Assembly: GCF_001655055.1 (NCBI RefSeq)
Contig: NZ_LXEW01000053.1
Span: forward strand, 1 to 49,425
Direction: 5' to 3'
DNA length: 49,425 bases
Source: Providencia heimbachae ATCC 35613
GTDB lineage: Bacteria > Pseudomonadota > Gammaproteobacteria > Enterobacterales > Enterobacteriaceae
Below the pieces are notes generated by a model. The model did no database searches and had not been told where the DNA came from. It worked only from the letters and a program-made list of their open reading frames with translations. Both the position numbers and the translations under genes were made by a program. Positions 26,905 to 33,871 of this stretch are shown here, piece after piece. The first letter of the stretch is position 1. Every line of letters begins with the position of its first letter.

Positions 26905-27470
26905 ATACGCTAACCAAAGTATTAGCGAGTGCTTGCTTGATCCTTGTTGCTTGGCTTGGTTGGGTAATACATGATTACGGCAACTTAAAGGATAATTACA
27001 TTTCACTGAAAAAAGATAATGTTCAATTGGAAAGTGATAACGCCAAACAATCCGAAGTTATAGTCAAACAATCATTTGAATTCAACCGCTTCAATCAAAT
27101 ATCCACCACTGCCTATCGTTATGGAATTACCACTGATGCAAATTCAGAAAATAGAGTTATCGAGTATCGAAAAATACTCCAAAAAGAGCCTACCTGTGAT
27201 TTGTATATCCCTGATGATATTGCTAACCGGCTGTACAACTACGCGAAAGGTTTACGTACCAGCGCAATGTACACCGATACCGGAAATTCTAACTCAACCC
27301 ATGATAGTCCCATTACCTCCGACAAGATAACGTATTGCCAAGCGGCACTCTGGATTGATCCGTTGATATCAACGATTGATGGCGGTAATGCACGGTTTAA
27401 GGCTATACGAAAAATAGAGGCTGAACGACATGAAAGTTCCAGTACAACAAACTCCCCTAAGAGAGATTGA
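26901..27470 (+). CDS. Rz: Inner-membrane spanin (Rz-like)
   Basis: 189 residues. N-terminal anchor (VLASACLILVAWLGWVIHDY) then a periplasmic coiled coil (about 28-65). The start overlaps the endolysin stop (ATGA). Its reading frame contains the nested outer-membrane partner Rz1. Together they fuse inner and outer membranes in the last lysis step. Confidence 0.85.
   Translation: MNTLTKVLASACLILVAWLGWVIHDYGNLKDNYISLKKDNVQLESDNAKQSEVIVKQSFEFNRFNQISTTAYRYGITTDANSENRVIEYRKILQKEPTCDLYIPDDIANRLYNYAKGLRTSAMYTDTGNSNSTHDSPITSDKITYCQAALWIDPLISTIDGGNARFKAIRKIEAERHESSSTTNSPKRD
27136..27330 (+). CDS. Rz1: Outer-membrane spanin lipoprotein (Rz1-like), nested in Rz
   Basis: About 64 residues in the +1 frame inside Rz. 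The exact start is uncertain (ATG at 27136 or 27121). A signal peptide KKSLPVICISLMILLTGC ends in the lipobox LLTGC, giving a mature lipoprotein of about 32 residues that is proline-rich (VPAQCTPIPEILTQP). This matches the classic embedded Rz/Rz1 arrangement. Confidence 0.85.
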   Translation: MQIQKIELSSIEKYSKKSLPVICISLMILLTGCTTTRKVYVPAQCTPIPEILTQPMIVPLPPTR

Positions 27471-27630
27471 CATCGAAATAGCCAAAGAAGCATATAAGGC
27501 ATATGCACGTAAATATGGTAACAGTCAGTCATTCGAGCAAATTATCAAAAGAAGTGGATTTTGCTGGGCTGAAATAACATATCACTTATATGAGCAAATT
27601 CAGTATTTAGAAAGCAATACGGGAAATTAA
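27430..27630 (+). CDS. Small unassigned protein after the lysis genes
   Basis: 66 residues, soluble and helical (EIAKEAYKAYARKYGN). Its start overlaps the end of Rz by 41 bp. AGAGGCTGAACGAC precedes the ATG. No family recognised. Confidence 0.6.
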   Translation: MKVPVQQTPLREIDIEIAKEAYKAYARKYGNSQSFEQIIKRSGFCWAEITYHLYEQIQYLESNTGN

Positions 27631-27641
27631 AATCAATAGAT

Positions 27642-27668
27642 AAAAAAATCCCCCCACTTTTGAGGGGA
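27642..27668 (-). terminator. Leftward hairpin with T tail, first of a series
   Basis: Stem TCCCC (27649-27653) and GGGGA (27664-27668). Read leftward it ends in ATTTTTTT (27642-27649). Confidence 0.55.
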
Positions 27669-27883
27669 AGGATATCAACCAGGGAAAACCAATCTAATAC
27701 GAGCTTAACACCGCAGGGAGCTTTAGTTAATCTTAACTCATTGCTTTATATTTAATTGCCGTTAACTCGCCTCTTGAGGTAAATATCTGGACTTTAATTT
27801 TTCCGGAAAGTAAAAAAAGAGCACTTATCGTTCATACATCTCAAAAAATAATACCCTCATTATTAAAGAGACTTTTTACAGGC

Positions 27884-27912
27884 AAAAAAATAGCCCACAG
27901 AGAATTGGGCTA
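27884..27912 (-). terminator. Leftward hairpin with T tail, second of the series
   Basis: Stem AGCCCA (27892-27897) and TGGGCT (27906-27911), loop 8 nt. Read leftward it ends in ATTTTTTT. Confidence 0.6.
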
Positions 27913-28026
27913 AAAAACAGCGTTGATGATTAATATGATATCCATACAAAGCTTAGCGGGTAATTTTAAATATGCAAATGGAACTAATGATAATGAGAGG
28001 CGCAAGGGAGTTGTGACGTAGAGGGT

Positions 28027-28053
28027 AAAAAAAAAGCCCCTGTAGGCAGAGGC
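28027..28053 (-). terminator. Leftward hairpin with T tail, third of the series
   Basis: Stem GCCCCTG (28036-28042) and CAGAGGC (28047-28053) with one mismatch. Read leftward it ends in nine T. On the leftward strand GTTGAACTCCTT precedes the stem. Confidence 0.6.
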
Positions 28054-28206
28054 AAGGAGTTCAACGATATTAATTTTTTGTTTACGAATAACCCAAATGT
28101 CATATGGGTACGTAAATAATATCAGTAAAAATCAATCAATCTATTAATAAATTGTTACTAAATACGGAATAGATAATCGATATACGCGTGAAGCGATAAA
28201 TAGGAT

Positions 28207-28239
28207 AAAAAAATAGACCCGCGTGTCTAATGAGGGTCT
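28207..28239 (-). terminator. Leftward hairpin with T tail, fourth of the series
   Basis: Stem AGACCC (28215-28220) and GGGTCT (28234-28239), loop 13 nt. Read leftward it ends in ATTTTTTT. Confidence 0.55.
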
Positions 28240-28357
28240 GAAATATGGGCTACGGTATATCTTATTATTATGCCCCAATAAAACGGGTGTACTGCATGAG
28301 TTCACTGACAGTACGCTATTACCAACGAATAGCCATCTTATATTTGTAAAGGTTCAT

Positions 28358-28386
28358 AGCCATCAGCTAATCACTGGTGGCTTTTT
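28358..28386 (+). terminator. Rightward terminator before the 231-residue gene
   Basis: Stem AGCCATCAG (28358-28366) and CTGGTGGCT (28374-28382) with one G-T pair, then TTTTT. Confidence 0.7.
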
Positions 28387-28403
28387 CATTTGTGGAGACA
28401 GTC

Positions 28404-29099
28404 ATGTCAGATAAAAAAGAAATAGCCACTCTATCTATAAAGATGTCAGTCGATAGCACTGACTTAGATAAGTTGGAAGCACAGCTAAAGCGCATTGAAG
28501 GGCTGATGGTTAGTACAGGACTGAAGCAATCAACAAGCGTTGGATTTAGTGCTGATAAGTTTTTTGTTACAAATGGTCAGGTATTTATTGATGAGGCATT
28601 CATTGACAAAGCGGCGATTGAAAAGATAGCAATACAATCACCCACCACAACAATAAGAACTGGCGTTTGTTATGACGATAAGAAACAGTCTACCCACGCT
28701 CAGCTTGACCCCGATAGCATTAAATCAAAAGACTTTGACGCAAAGGTAGCCCACCGAATTTGTGGTATATCAATCATGCATGATGGCTCAATCTTGTTTG
28801 GTTCAGAGGGATATATGGGTCGTGAAAGCTCCGATGCTGCAATCGCATTGAAATCATCAGCTGCTATCACTCGATTAGAAAAGACAATATCTCATGAAGA
28901 GTCAGAATTCGAAAAGCTTAATCGGATGGTTGAGGATAAGTTTAGCCAACTGCAGTCTTCAATTACAGCCATGCAATGTACGCAAGCTGCTAGTGAGCAA
29001 GCAATAGATGATGCAATGCAACAAGCAGCAAAAGAGGGCGCAAGAAAGGGAGTGAAGCAAGTACTATCTAAAATAACCGCAAAAGTTAATGATCAATAG
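28404..29099 (+). CDS. Unassigned protein with a J-tail-fibre-like motif
   Basis: 231 residues from ATG at 28404 (TTGTGGAGACAGTC upstream). The segment FFVTNGQVFIDEAFIDKAAI resembles the DUF1983 module near the end of lambda-type J proteins. The rest is helical: a coiled coil near 20-35, a second near 160-200 (KTISHEESEFEKLNRMVEDK). Lies between lysis and cos, isolated by a terminator. Function unknown; a virion or tail-tip accessory role is inferred. Confidence 0.65.
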   Translation: MSDKKEIATLSIKMSVDSTDLDKLEAQLKRIEGLMVSTGLKQSTSVGFSADKFFVTNGQVFIDEAFIDKAAIEKIAIQSPTTTIRTGVCYDDKKQSTHAQLDPDSIKSKDFDAKVAHRICGISIMHDGSILFGSEGYMGRESSDAAIALKSSAAITRLEKTISHEESEFEKLNRMVEDKFSQLQSSITAMQCTQAASEQAIDDAMQQAAKEGARKGVKQVLSKITAKVNDQ

Positions 29100-29109
29100 A
29101 GAGGTATTT

Positions 29110-29253
29110 ATGGGGAGTGAAGGCTTTGATAGTCCGAATCGATTTAGAGCTCAGCTTGATAAACAGCTAAAAGATGAAAGGAAAGATGTCAATGGATATC
29201 AACCAGTCCGCAGTTGTAAAGGCGAGCCAATTCCACCACCAAAGAAATCATAA
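29110..29253 (+). CDS. 47-residue unassigned protein
   Basis: MGSEGFDSPNRFRAQLDKQL, then a basic segment and a C-terminal EPIPPPKKS. GAGAGG lies 5 bp upstream, and the start is 10 bp after the preceding stop. Small, polar, proline-tailed. Not recognised. Confidence 0.55.
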   Translation: MGSEGFDSPNRFRAQLDKQLKDERKDVNGYQPVRSCKGEPIPPPKKS

Positions 29254-29548
29254 ATTCATTAGATTGATTAATTTTATGAATAATTCAAAAGGTACTCCCG
29301 AGGGGGTACCCCTACCACGAGGCGGCGACCACGCGAAAAATGAGAAATTTTTGTGTTTTTATCGGCTGTCAGCACTGACGTAACTTGCTGTATTTCTTGT
29401 GGTTTATCTCATTCTGGTGTTGAATTTGCTTGTTTTTTGTTCATCACTGGTGTGTTTTTTCACTTATTTAAAACGATATTTGGATTTCATTTATTTGAGA
29501 TTTTCAATCTCACCACCTGTTAACCTTGTAAATAATGAAAAAATATTT
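29254..29548. other. cos region
   Basis: Non-coding stretch between the last lysis-side gene and terminase. It contains the candidate cosN at 29320-29331, a GGTAC/GTACC inverted repeat at 29291-29310 and T-rich DNA up to the terminase start. An in-frame upstream extension of the terminase frame (from 29399) is hydrophobic and unlikely to be translated. Confidence 0.6.
29320..29331. other. Candidate cosN cohesive-end site
   Basis: AGGCGGCGACCA matches the lambda cosN 12-mer GGGCGGCGACCT at 10 of 12 positions; flanks ACG before and CGCG after are also lambda-like. Position immediately before the Nu1-like gene is right for cos. It implies lambda-type packaging. Confidence 0.8.
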
Positions 29549-30031
29549 ATGGATAATGAACTGAAAAATCTCAAACTAAATGTCAGTCAATTGGCTGCGA
29601 TTTCTGATGTTCATCGGCAAACAGTGGCTGCAAGGTTAAAAAATGTCACTCCCGTCGGAGGGAATGGCTCAAATTTAAAATTGTACTCATTGACATCAAT
29701 ATTATCGGAATTGATGAAATTACCTCCTCCTGTTTCTAGTGAAGAAATGCTGCCGCAAGATCGAAAGGCCTGGTATCAGTCTGAGCGTGAGCGCCTTAAG
29801 TTTGAGCAGGAAACAGGGGAATTAATTCTTGCGTCCGATGTTGCTCGTGAGTTCGCCTCTCTTGCAAAAGCTGTTGTACAAACACTGGAAACCCTGCCAG
29901 ATATTTTGGAGAGAGACTGCGCGTTAGCGCCTTCAGCCGTTTCTCGGGTTCAAAGTATTATCGATGACTTACGCGATCAAGTTGCGGAAAGAGTCATTAA
30001 TGAAGAGGAGGTGGATAGCGGGGAGGAGTAA
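29549..30031 (+). CDS. Terminase small subunit (Nu1-like)
   Basis: 160 residues from ATG at 29549. N-terminal HTH-like region (LNVSQLAAISDVHRQTVAAR) for cos binding, then a helical linker to the large subunit. Stop and next start overlap (TAATG). DUF1441-type Nu1 relative. Confidence 0.85.
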   Translation: MDNELKNLKLNVSQLAAISDVHRQTVAARLKNVTPVGGNGSNLKLYSLTSILSELMKLPPPVSSEEMLPQDRKAWYQSERERLKFEQETGELILASDVAREFASLAKAVVQTLETLPDILERDCALAPSAVSRVQSIIDDLRDQVAERVINEEEVDSGEE

Positions 30032-32145
30032 TGATAAAGCAGATTACTGCCGCTGCGATAAAGAAAGATGTAGGTGGACTTTTGCGAGCCCCTCGCCGAA
30101 TACCTGTTGCAGATGCCGTAGCAAAATATATGCGAGTGCCGGTCGGCGCTGGCAACTCCGTTCCTTGGGATCCGCTCGTTGCGCCCTACATTGTTGAACC
30201 TATGAATTGCTTAGCGTCAAGAGAATTCGACGCCGTTGTATTTGTGGGACCGGCTAGAACAGGTAAAACTATTGGTTTGATTGATGGATGGGTTGTGTAC
30301 AACATTATTTGCGATCCTTCCGACATGCTTATTGTTCAAATGACGCGGGATAAAGCACAAGAACACTCCAAAAAACGACTTGCAAGAACTTTTCGGGCAA
30401 GCGCTGAGGTGGCTAAGCGACTGAGCCCACGAAAAAACGATAACAACGTACTGGATAAGTATTTTTTATCAGGTAGTTTTCTGAAAATGGGCTGGCCATC
30501 CATTAATGTCATGTCATCGTCAGATTTTAAATTTGTTGCATTGACTGATTATGACCGTTTTCCAGAGGATATTGATGGCGAAGGGGACGGTTATTCTCTC
30601 GCATCAAAACGAACAACAACCTTTATGTCTGCCGGCATGACGCTGGTTGAAAGCTCGCCGGGTCGCGACATTACGGACATTAAGTGGAAAAGAACCTCAG
30701 AACATGAAGCCCCGCCAACAACGGGCACAATGGCACTTTATAATCGAGGTGACCGTCGTCGCTGGTATTGGCCCTGCCCTCACTGCAATGAGTATTTTCA
30801 GCCAACAAAAGAAAACATGACAGGGTTCAGAAGCCACGTAGATCCTGTTATCGCCAGTGAGGCGGCAAGATTACAGTGTCCTCATTGCTTAGGCTTGATA
30901 GAGCCATCGCAAAAAAGGGAGTTAAACAGCAAAGGTATTTGGTTAATTGAAGGTCAGAAAATTGATAAACAAGGCAATATTTCTGGTGAGCCTCGGCGAT
31001 CACGTATTGCCTCATTTTGGATGGAAGGGCCAGCAGCCGCTTATCAAACTTGGTCTCAATTGGTTTATAAGTTACTTGTAGGTGAGTTGGATTATGAAAA
31101 AACAGGTAGCGAAGAAACCCTAAAAGCAGCCATTAATACCGACTGGGGGTTGCCTTACCTACCAAAAATAGCACAAGAACAGCGCAGTGGTGATGAGCTT
31201 AAGGATCGTGCGGAATGTTGGGATTACGGTTCAGTGCCTAAAGATGTTCGATTTCTTGTGGCTACCATTGACGTTCAAGGGGGTAAAAAGCGCCGCTTTG
31301 TCGTTCAGGTTACTGGGTACGGGGCTAAAGGTGAACGCTGGATAGTCGACCGCTTTGACATCACTCGATCATTTCGTTCAAACGAAGAGGGCGAAGCCGA
31401 AAAAATTAACCCTTCCTCCTATGCAGAAGATTGGGATGTGCTTATTTCTGATGTACTTGATAAAACCTATCCACTTCAAGATCATGAAAATAGCGAAATG
31501 GGCATTCACTCCATGGCGGTGGATACCGGTGGAGAAGAAGGGGTAACGGATAACGCTTATAAATTTTGGCGCAAATGCAAAAAAGAGGGATTAGCGCGCC
31601 GTGTGTATTTATTTAAAGGGGACGGTAAAGCAAAAAGTAAACTGATTACCAAATCCTACCCAGATAATACTGACCGTTCAGACCGACGGGCAAAAGCGCG
31701 TGGTGATGTTCCTATCTATTTACTGCAAACCAATGAATTAAAAGATCGCATTTCCGCTCACCTTGGGCGTGAAACGATAGGGCCGAATTACATTCACTTC
31801 CCTGACTGGCTTGATGATTCTTTTTACGATGAGTTAACGTATGAAGAGCGTGACAGCAGCGGGAAATGGTCTAAACCGGGCAAAGGGGCTAACGAAGCGT
31901 TTGACTTAACGGTTTATGCGCATGCATTGGTTATTTTACTCGGGTACGAAAAAATAAAATGGGAGACCCCACCGAAGTGGGCTCAGTTACCGGACATTAA
32001 TGATGTTCAGTCATCGCGTCCTGTCACTAATCGACCTTCTCCTGCATCTAAACCAATTCAAACTCAAACAGAAACACAAGAAACCAAGCCTAGCGCAATT
32101 TCGGCATGGACTCCTGTGTCTTCAACCTCTGGGGGATGGGTATGA
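30031..32145 (+). CDS. Terminase large subunit (gpA-like)
   Basis: 704 residues. ATPase Walker A variant VGPARTGKTIGL near residue 70, DYDRFPED acidic segment near 172, zinc-type PCPHCNEYF and CPHCLG, and a nuclease domain with TIDVQGGKKRRF and AVDTGGEEG. Cuts cos and drives DNA packaging with the small subunit. Confidence 0.96.
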   Translation: MIKQITAAAIKKDVGGLLRAPRRIPVADAVAKYMRVPVGAGNSVPWDPLVAPYIVEPMNCLASREFDAVVFVGPARTGKTIGLIDGWVVYNIICDPSDMLIVQMTRDKAQEHSKKRLARTFRASAEVAKRLSPRKNDNNVLDKYFLSGSFLKMGWPSINVMSSSDFKFVALTDYDRFPEDIDGEGDGYSLASKRTTTFMSAGMTLVESSPGRDITDIKWKRTSEHEAPPTTGTMALYNRGDRRRWYWPCPHCNEYFQPTKENMTGFRSHVDPVIASEAARLQCPHCLGLIEPSQKRELNSKGIWLIEGQKIDKQGNISGEPRRSRIASFWMEGPAAAYQTWSQLVYKLLVGELDYEKTGSEETLKAAINTDWGLPYLPKIAQEQRSGDELKDRAECWDYGSVPKDVRFLVATIDVQGGKKRRFVVQVTGYGAKGERWIVDRFDITRSFRSNEEGEAEKINPSSYAEDWDVLISDVLDKTYPLQDHENSEMGIHSMAVDTGGEEGVTDNAYKFWRKCKKEGLARRVYLFKGDGKAKSKLITKSYPDNTDRSDRRAKARGDVPIYLLQTNELKDRISAHLGRETIGPNYIHFPDWLDDSFYDELTYEERDSSGKWSKPGKGANEAFDLTVYAHALVILLGYEKIKWETPPKWAQLPDINDVQSSRPVTNRPSPASKPIQTQTETQETKPSAISAWTPVSSTSGGWV

Positions 32146-32354
32146 CCCGTGAACAAATTAAAGAAATGATGGATGCTTATCTAAAAGCAGAAATGGAAAT
32201 ACTGCAGGGGAAAAGCATCACGTTTAACGGCCAATCAATGACAATGGAAAACCTCAGCGAAATTCGTAAGGGGCGAGAATATTGGGAGCGGCGATATTCA
32301 CAGAGTAGCACCTCAAGCCGTAAATCACCCGGTTATAAATTGGCGAGGTTCTAA
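32142..32354 (+). CDS. Head-tail joining protein (gpW-like)
   Basis: 70 residues from ATG at 32142, overlapping the terminase stop (ATGA). TFNGQSMTMENLSEIRKGRE followed by YWERRY is the gpW signature. Plugs the portal after packaging. Confidence 0.88.
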   Translation: MTREQIKEMMDAYLKAEMEILQGKSITFNGQSMTMENLSEIRKGREYWERRYSQSSTSSRKSPGYKLARF

Positions 32355-33871
32355 TGAATTTTCTGGATAAAGCGATATCGGTTATTGCGCCAACTTGGGG
32401 TAGCAGCCGCTTGAAATCGCGATTACAAATTCAAGCCTATGAAGCGGCTATCCCAACCCGACTTCATAAGGCAAGGCGTGAAAATCGAAATGCCAATCAG
32501 TTGACCCAAATTGGAGGGCAATCGTTGCGTGAGCAAGCGCGGTGGCTGGACAACAATCATGACCTGGTGATTGGTATTCTCGACAAGATGGAAGAGCGTA
32601 TTGTCGGAGGGAAAGGGATTATTGTTGAGCCTCAACCGCTTTCATTAACCGGTGAAATTCATGCCGATCTGGCGAAACAAATAAGAGTCGCATGGTCAGA
32701 ATGGTCAATAAAACCCGAAGTCACAGGCCAATATACCCGCCCGATGCTTGAGCGGCTTTTGGTGCGAACATGGTTACGGGATGGTGAGGTCTTTGCTCAA
32801 CTGGTCAAAGGAAACCAAAAGGGGCTAGATAAGCAAGCTAACATTCCCTTTTGGCTTGAGGCGCTAGAGCCGGATTTTGTGCCTATTCATCTTGGTGATA
32901 CCGGAAAGGGGATCCGACAAGGTATTCAGCTCAATAATTGGGGGCGACCCCAGTCTTATTTTGTTTACAAAAGCTTGTTAACAACAGGTCAGCAAATGGG
33001 AGATCTTAAGTCCATTCAAGCTGAAAACATGCTTCACCTTAAATATGTTCGCCGACTGCATCAATTACGGGGCAATAGTCTATTTTCCGGTATTTTAATG
33101 CGCCTGAGCTCATTGAAAGACTATGAAGATGCTGAGCTGACAGCGGCAAGAATTGCGGCTTCATTAGGGATGTACATCAAAAAAGGTGATGCAACGGCAT
33201 ACGATGACGATGAAGTAAAGAAAGATCGCAACATCATGATAGAGCCGGGCATTATTTATGATGACCTCCTACCCGGCGAAGAAGTCGGCATGATCAAATC
33301 AGACCGGCCCAATCAAAACCTTGAAAATTTCCGAAATGGGCAGTTGCGCGCGGTTGCAGCTGGTAGTCGCGGGAGTTATTCCAGTATTGCCCGAGATTAC
33401 AACGGCACATACAGCTCACAGCGACAAGAGTTAGTGGAATCTTTTGAGGGTTATTACATCCTACAGGACACCTTTTGTGGGTCTGTCAGCCGTCCCGTTT
33501 ATCGTCAGTGGTTGCAAATGGCAATTGCTTCAGGGGTTATTAGCGTTCCTCTTGATACCGATATGGACTCCCTTTTTAATGCGACTTACAGCGGCCCTGT
33601 TATGCCGTGGATTGATCCGCTCAAAGAATCCAATGCATGGAAAGCGCAAATACGGGGTGGTGCAGCCTCCGAAAGTGATTGGGTGCGCGCAAGAGGTGGT
33701 AATCCAGCGGAAGTTAAGCGCCGCCGTAAAGCGGAAATTGATGAAAATGAACGACTGGGGCTGCAATTTGACACTGACCCAGCCAATGACAAAGGTAACG
33801 ATAATGCAGATGAAAAGAATGCATCTCATGCTGCCAAAAAACAGCACGACGATGACGACGATGACGAGTAA
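32354..33871 (+). CDS. Portal protein (gpB-like)
   Basis: 505 residues, lambda portal family. SLREQARWLDNNHDLVIGIL at the N-terminus, and IPFWLEALEPDFVPIH in the wing region. The C-terminal tail is strongly acidic (DDDDDDE). Forms the dodecameric portal. Its start overlaps the gpW stop by 1 bp. Confidence 0.95.
   Translation: MNFLDKAISVIAPTWGSSRLKSRLQIQAYEAAIPTRLHKARRENRNANQLTQIGGQSLREQARWLDNNHDLVIGILDKMEERIVGGKGIIVEPQPLSLTGEIHADLAKQIRVAWSEWSIKPEVTGQYTRPMLERLLVRTWLRDGEVFAQLVKGNQKGLDKQANIPFWLEALEPDFVPIHLGDTGKGIRQGIQLNNWGRPQSYFVYKSLLTTGQQMGDLKSIQAENMLHLKYVRRLHQLRGNSLFSGILMRLSSLKDYEDAELTAARIAASLGMYIKKGDATAYDDDEVKKDRNIMIEPGIIYDDLLPGEEVGMIKSDRPNQNLENFRNGQLRAVAAGSRGSYSSIARDYNGTYSSQRQELVESFEGYYILQDTFCGSVSRPVYRQWLQMAIASGVISVPLDTDMDSLFNATYSGPVMPWIDPLKESNAWKAQIRGGAASESDWVRARGGNPAEVKRRRKAEIDENERLGLQFDTDPANDKGNDNADEKNASHAAKKQHDDDDDDE

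Larger units (their letters stand above)
27669..28206. other. Non-coding interval with serial leftward hairpins
   Basis: No ORF with coding character on either strand. The interval lies between the lysis genes and the J-like small gene. Its main content is hairpins listed separately (27884-27912 and 28027-28053), with AT-rich spacers of about 110-220 bp between them. Leftward small RNAs ending at these hairpins are a possibility. Confidence 0.5.

Noticed and set aside
27669-27885. Leftward type I toxin gene ending at the 27642 hairpin
   Set aside because: Only very short frames exist, with no hydrophobic toxin-like peptide.
28223-28414. 63-codon rightward ORF before the 231-residue gene
   Set aside because: It starts inside a hairpin, runs through a terminator stem, has no ribosome site and an unnatural composition.
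29399-29548. Hydrophobic N-terminal extension of the terminase small subunit
   Set aside because: It lies in the T-rich cos flank, and Nu1 proteins start at the HTH; ATG 29549 fits length and fold.
33444-33860. In-frame upstream extension of the protease-capsid gene inside the portal gene
   Set aside because: It is the shadow of the conserved portal frame, and the protease family begins near MSAPEKNW.
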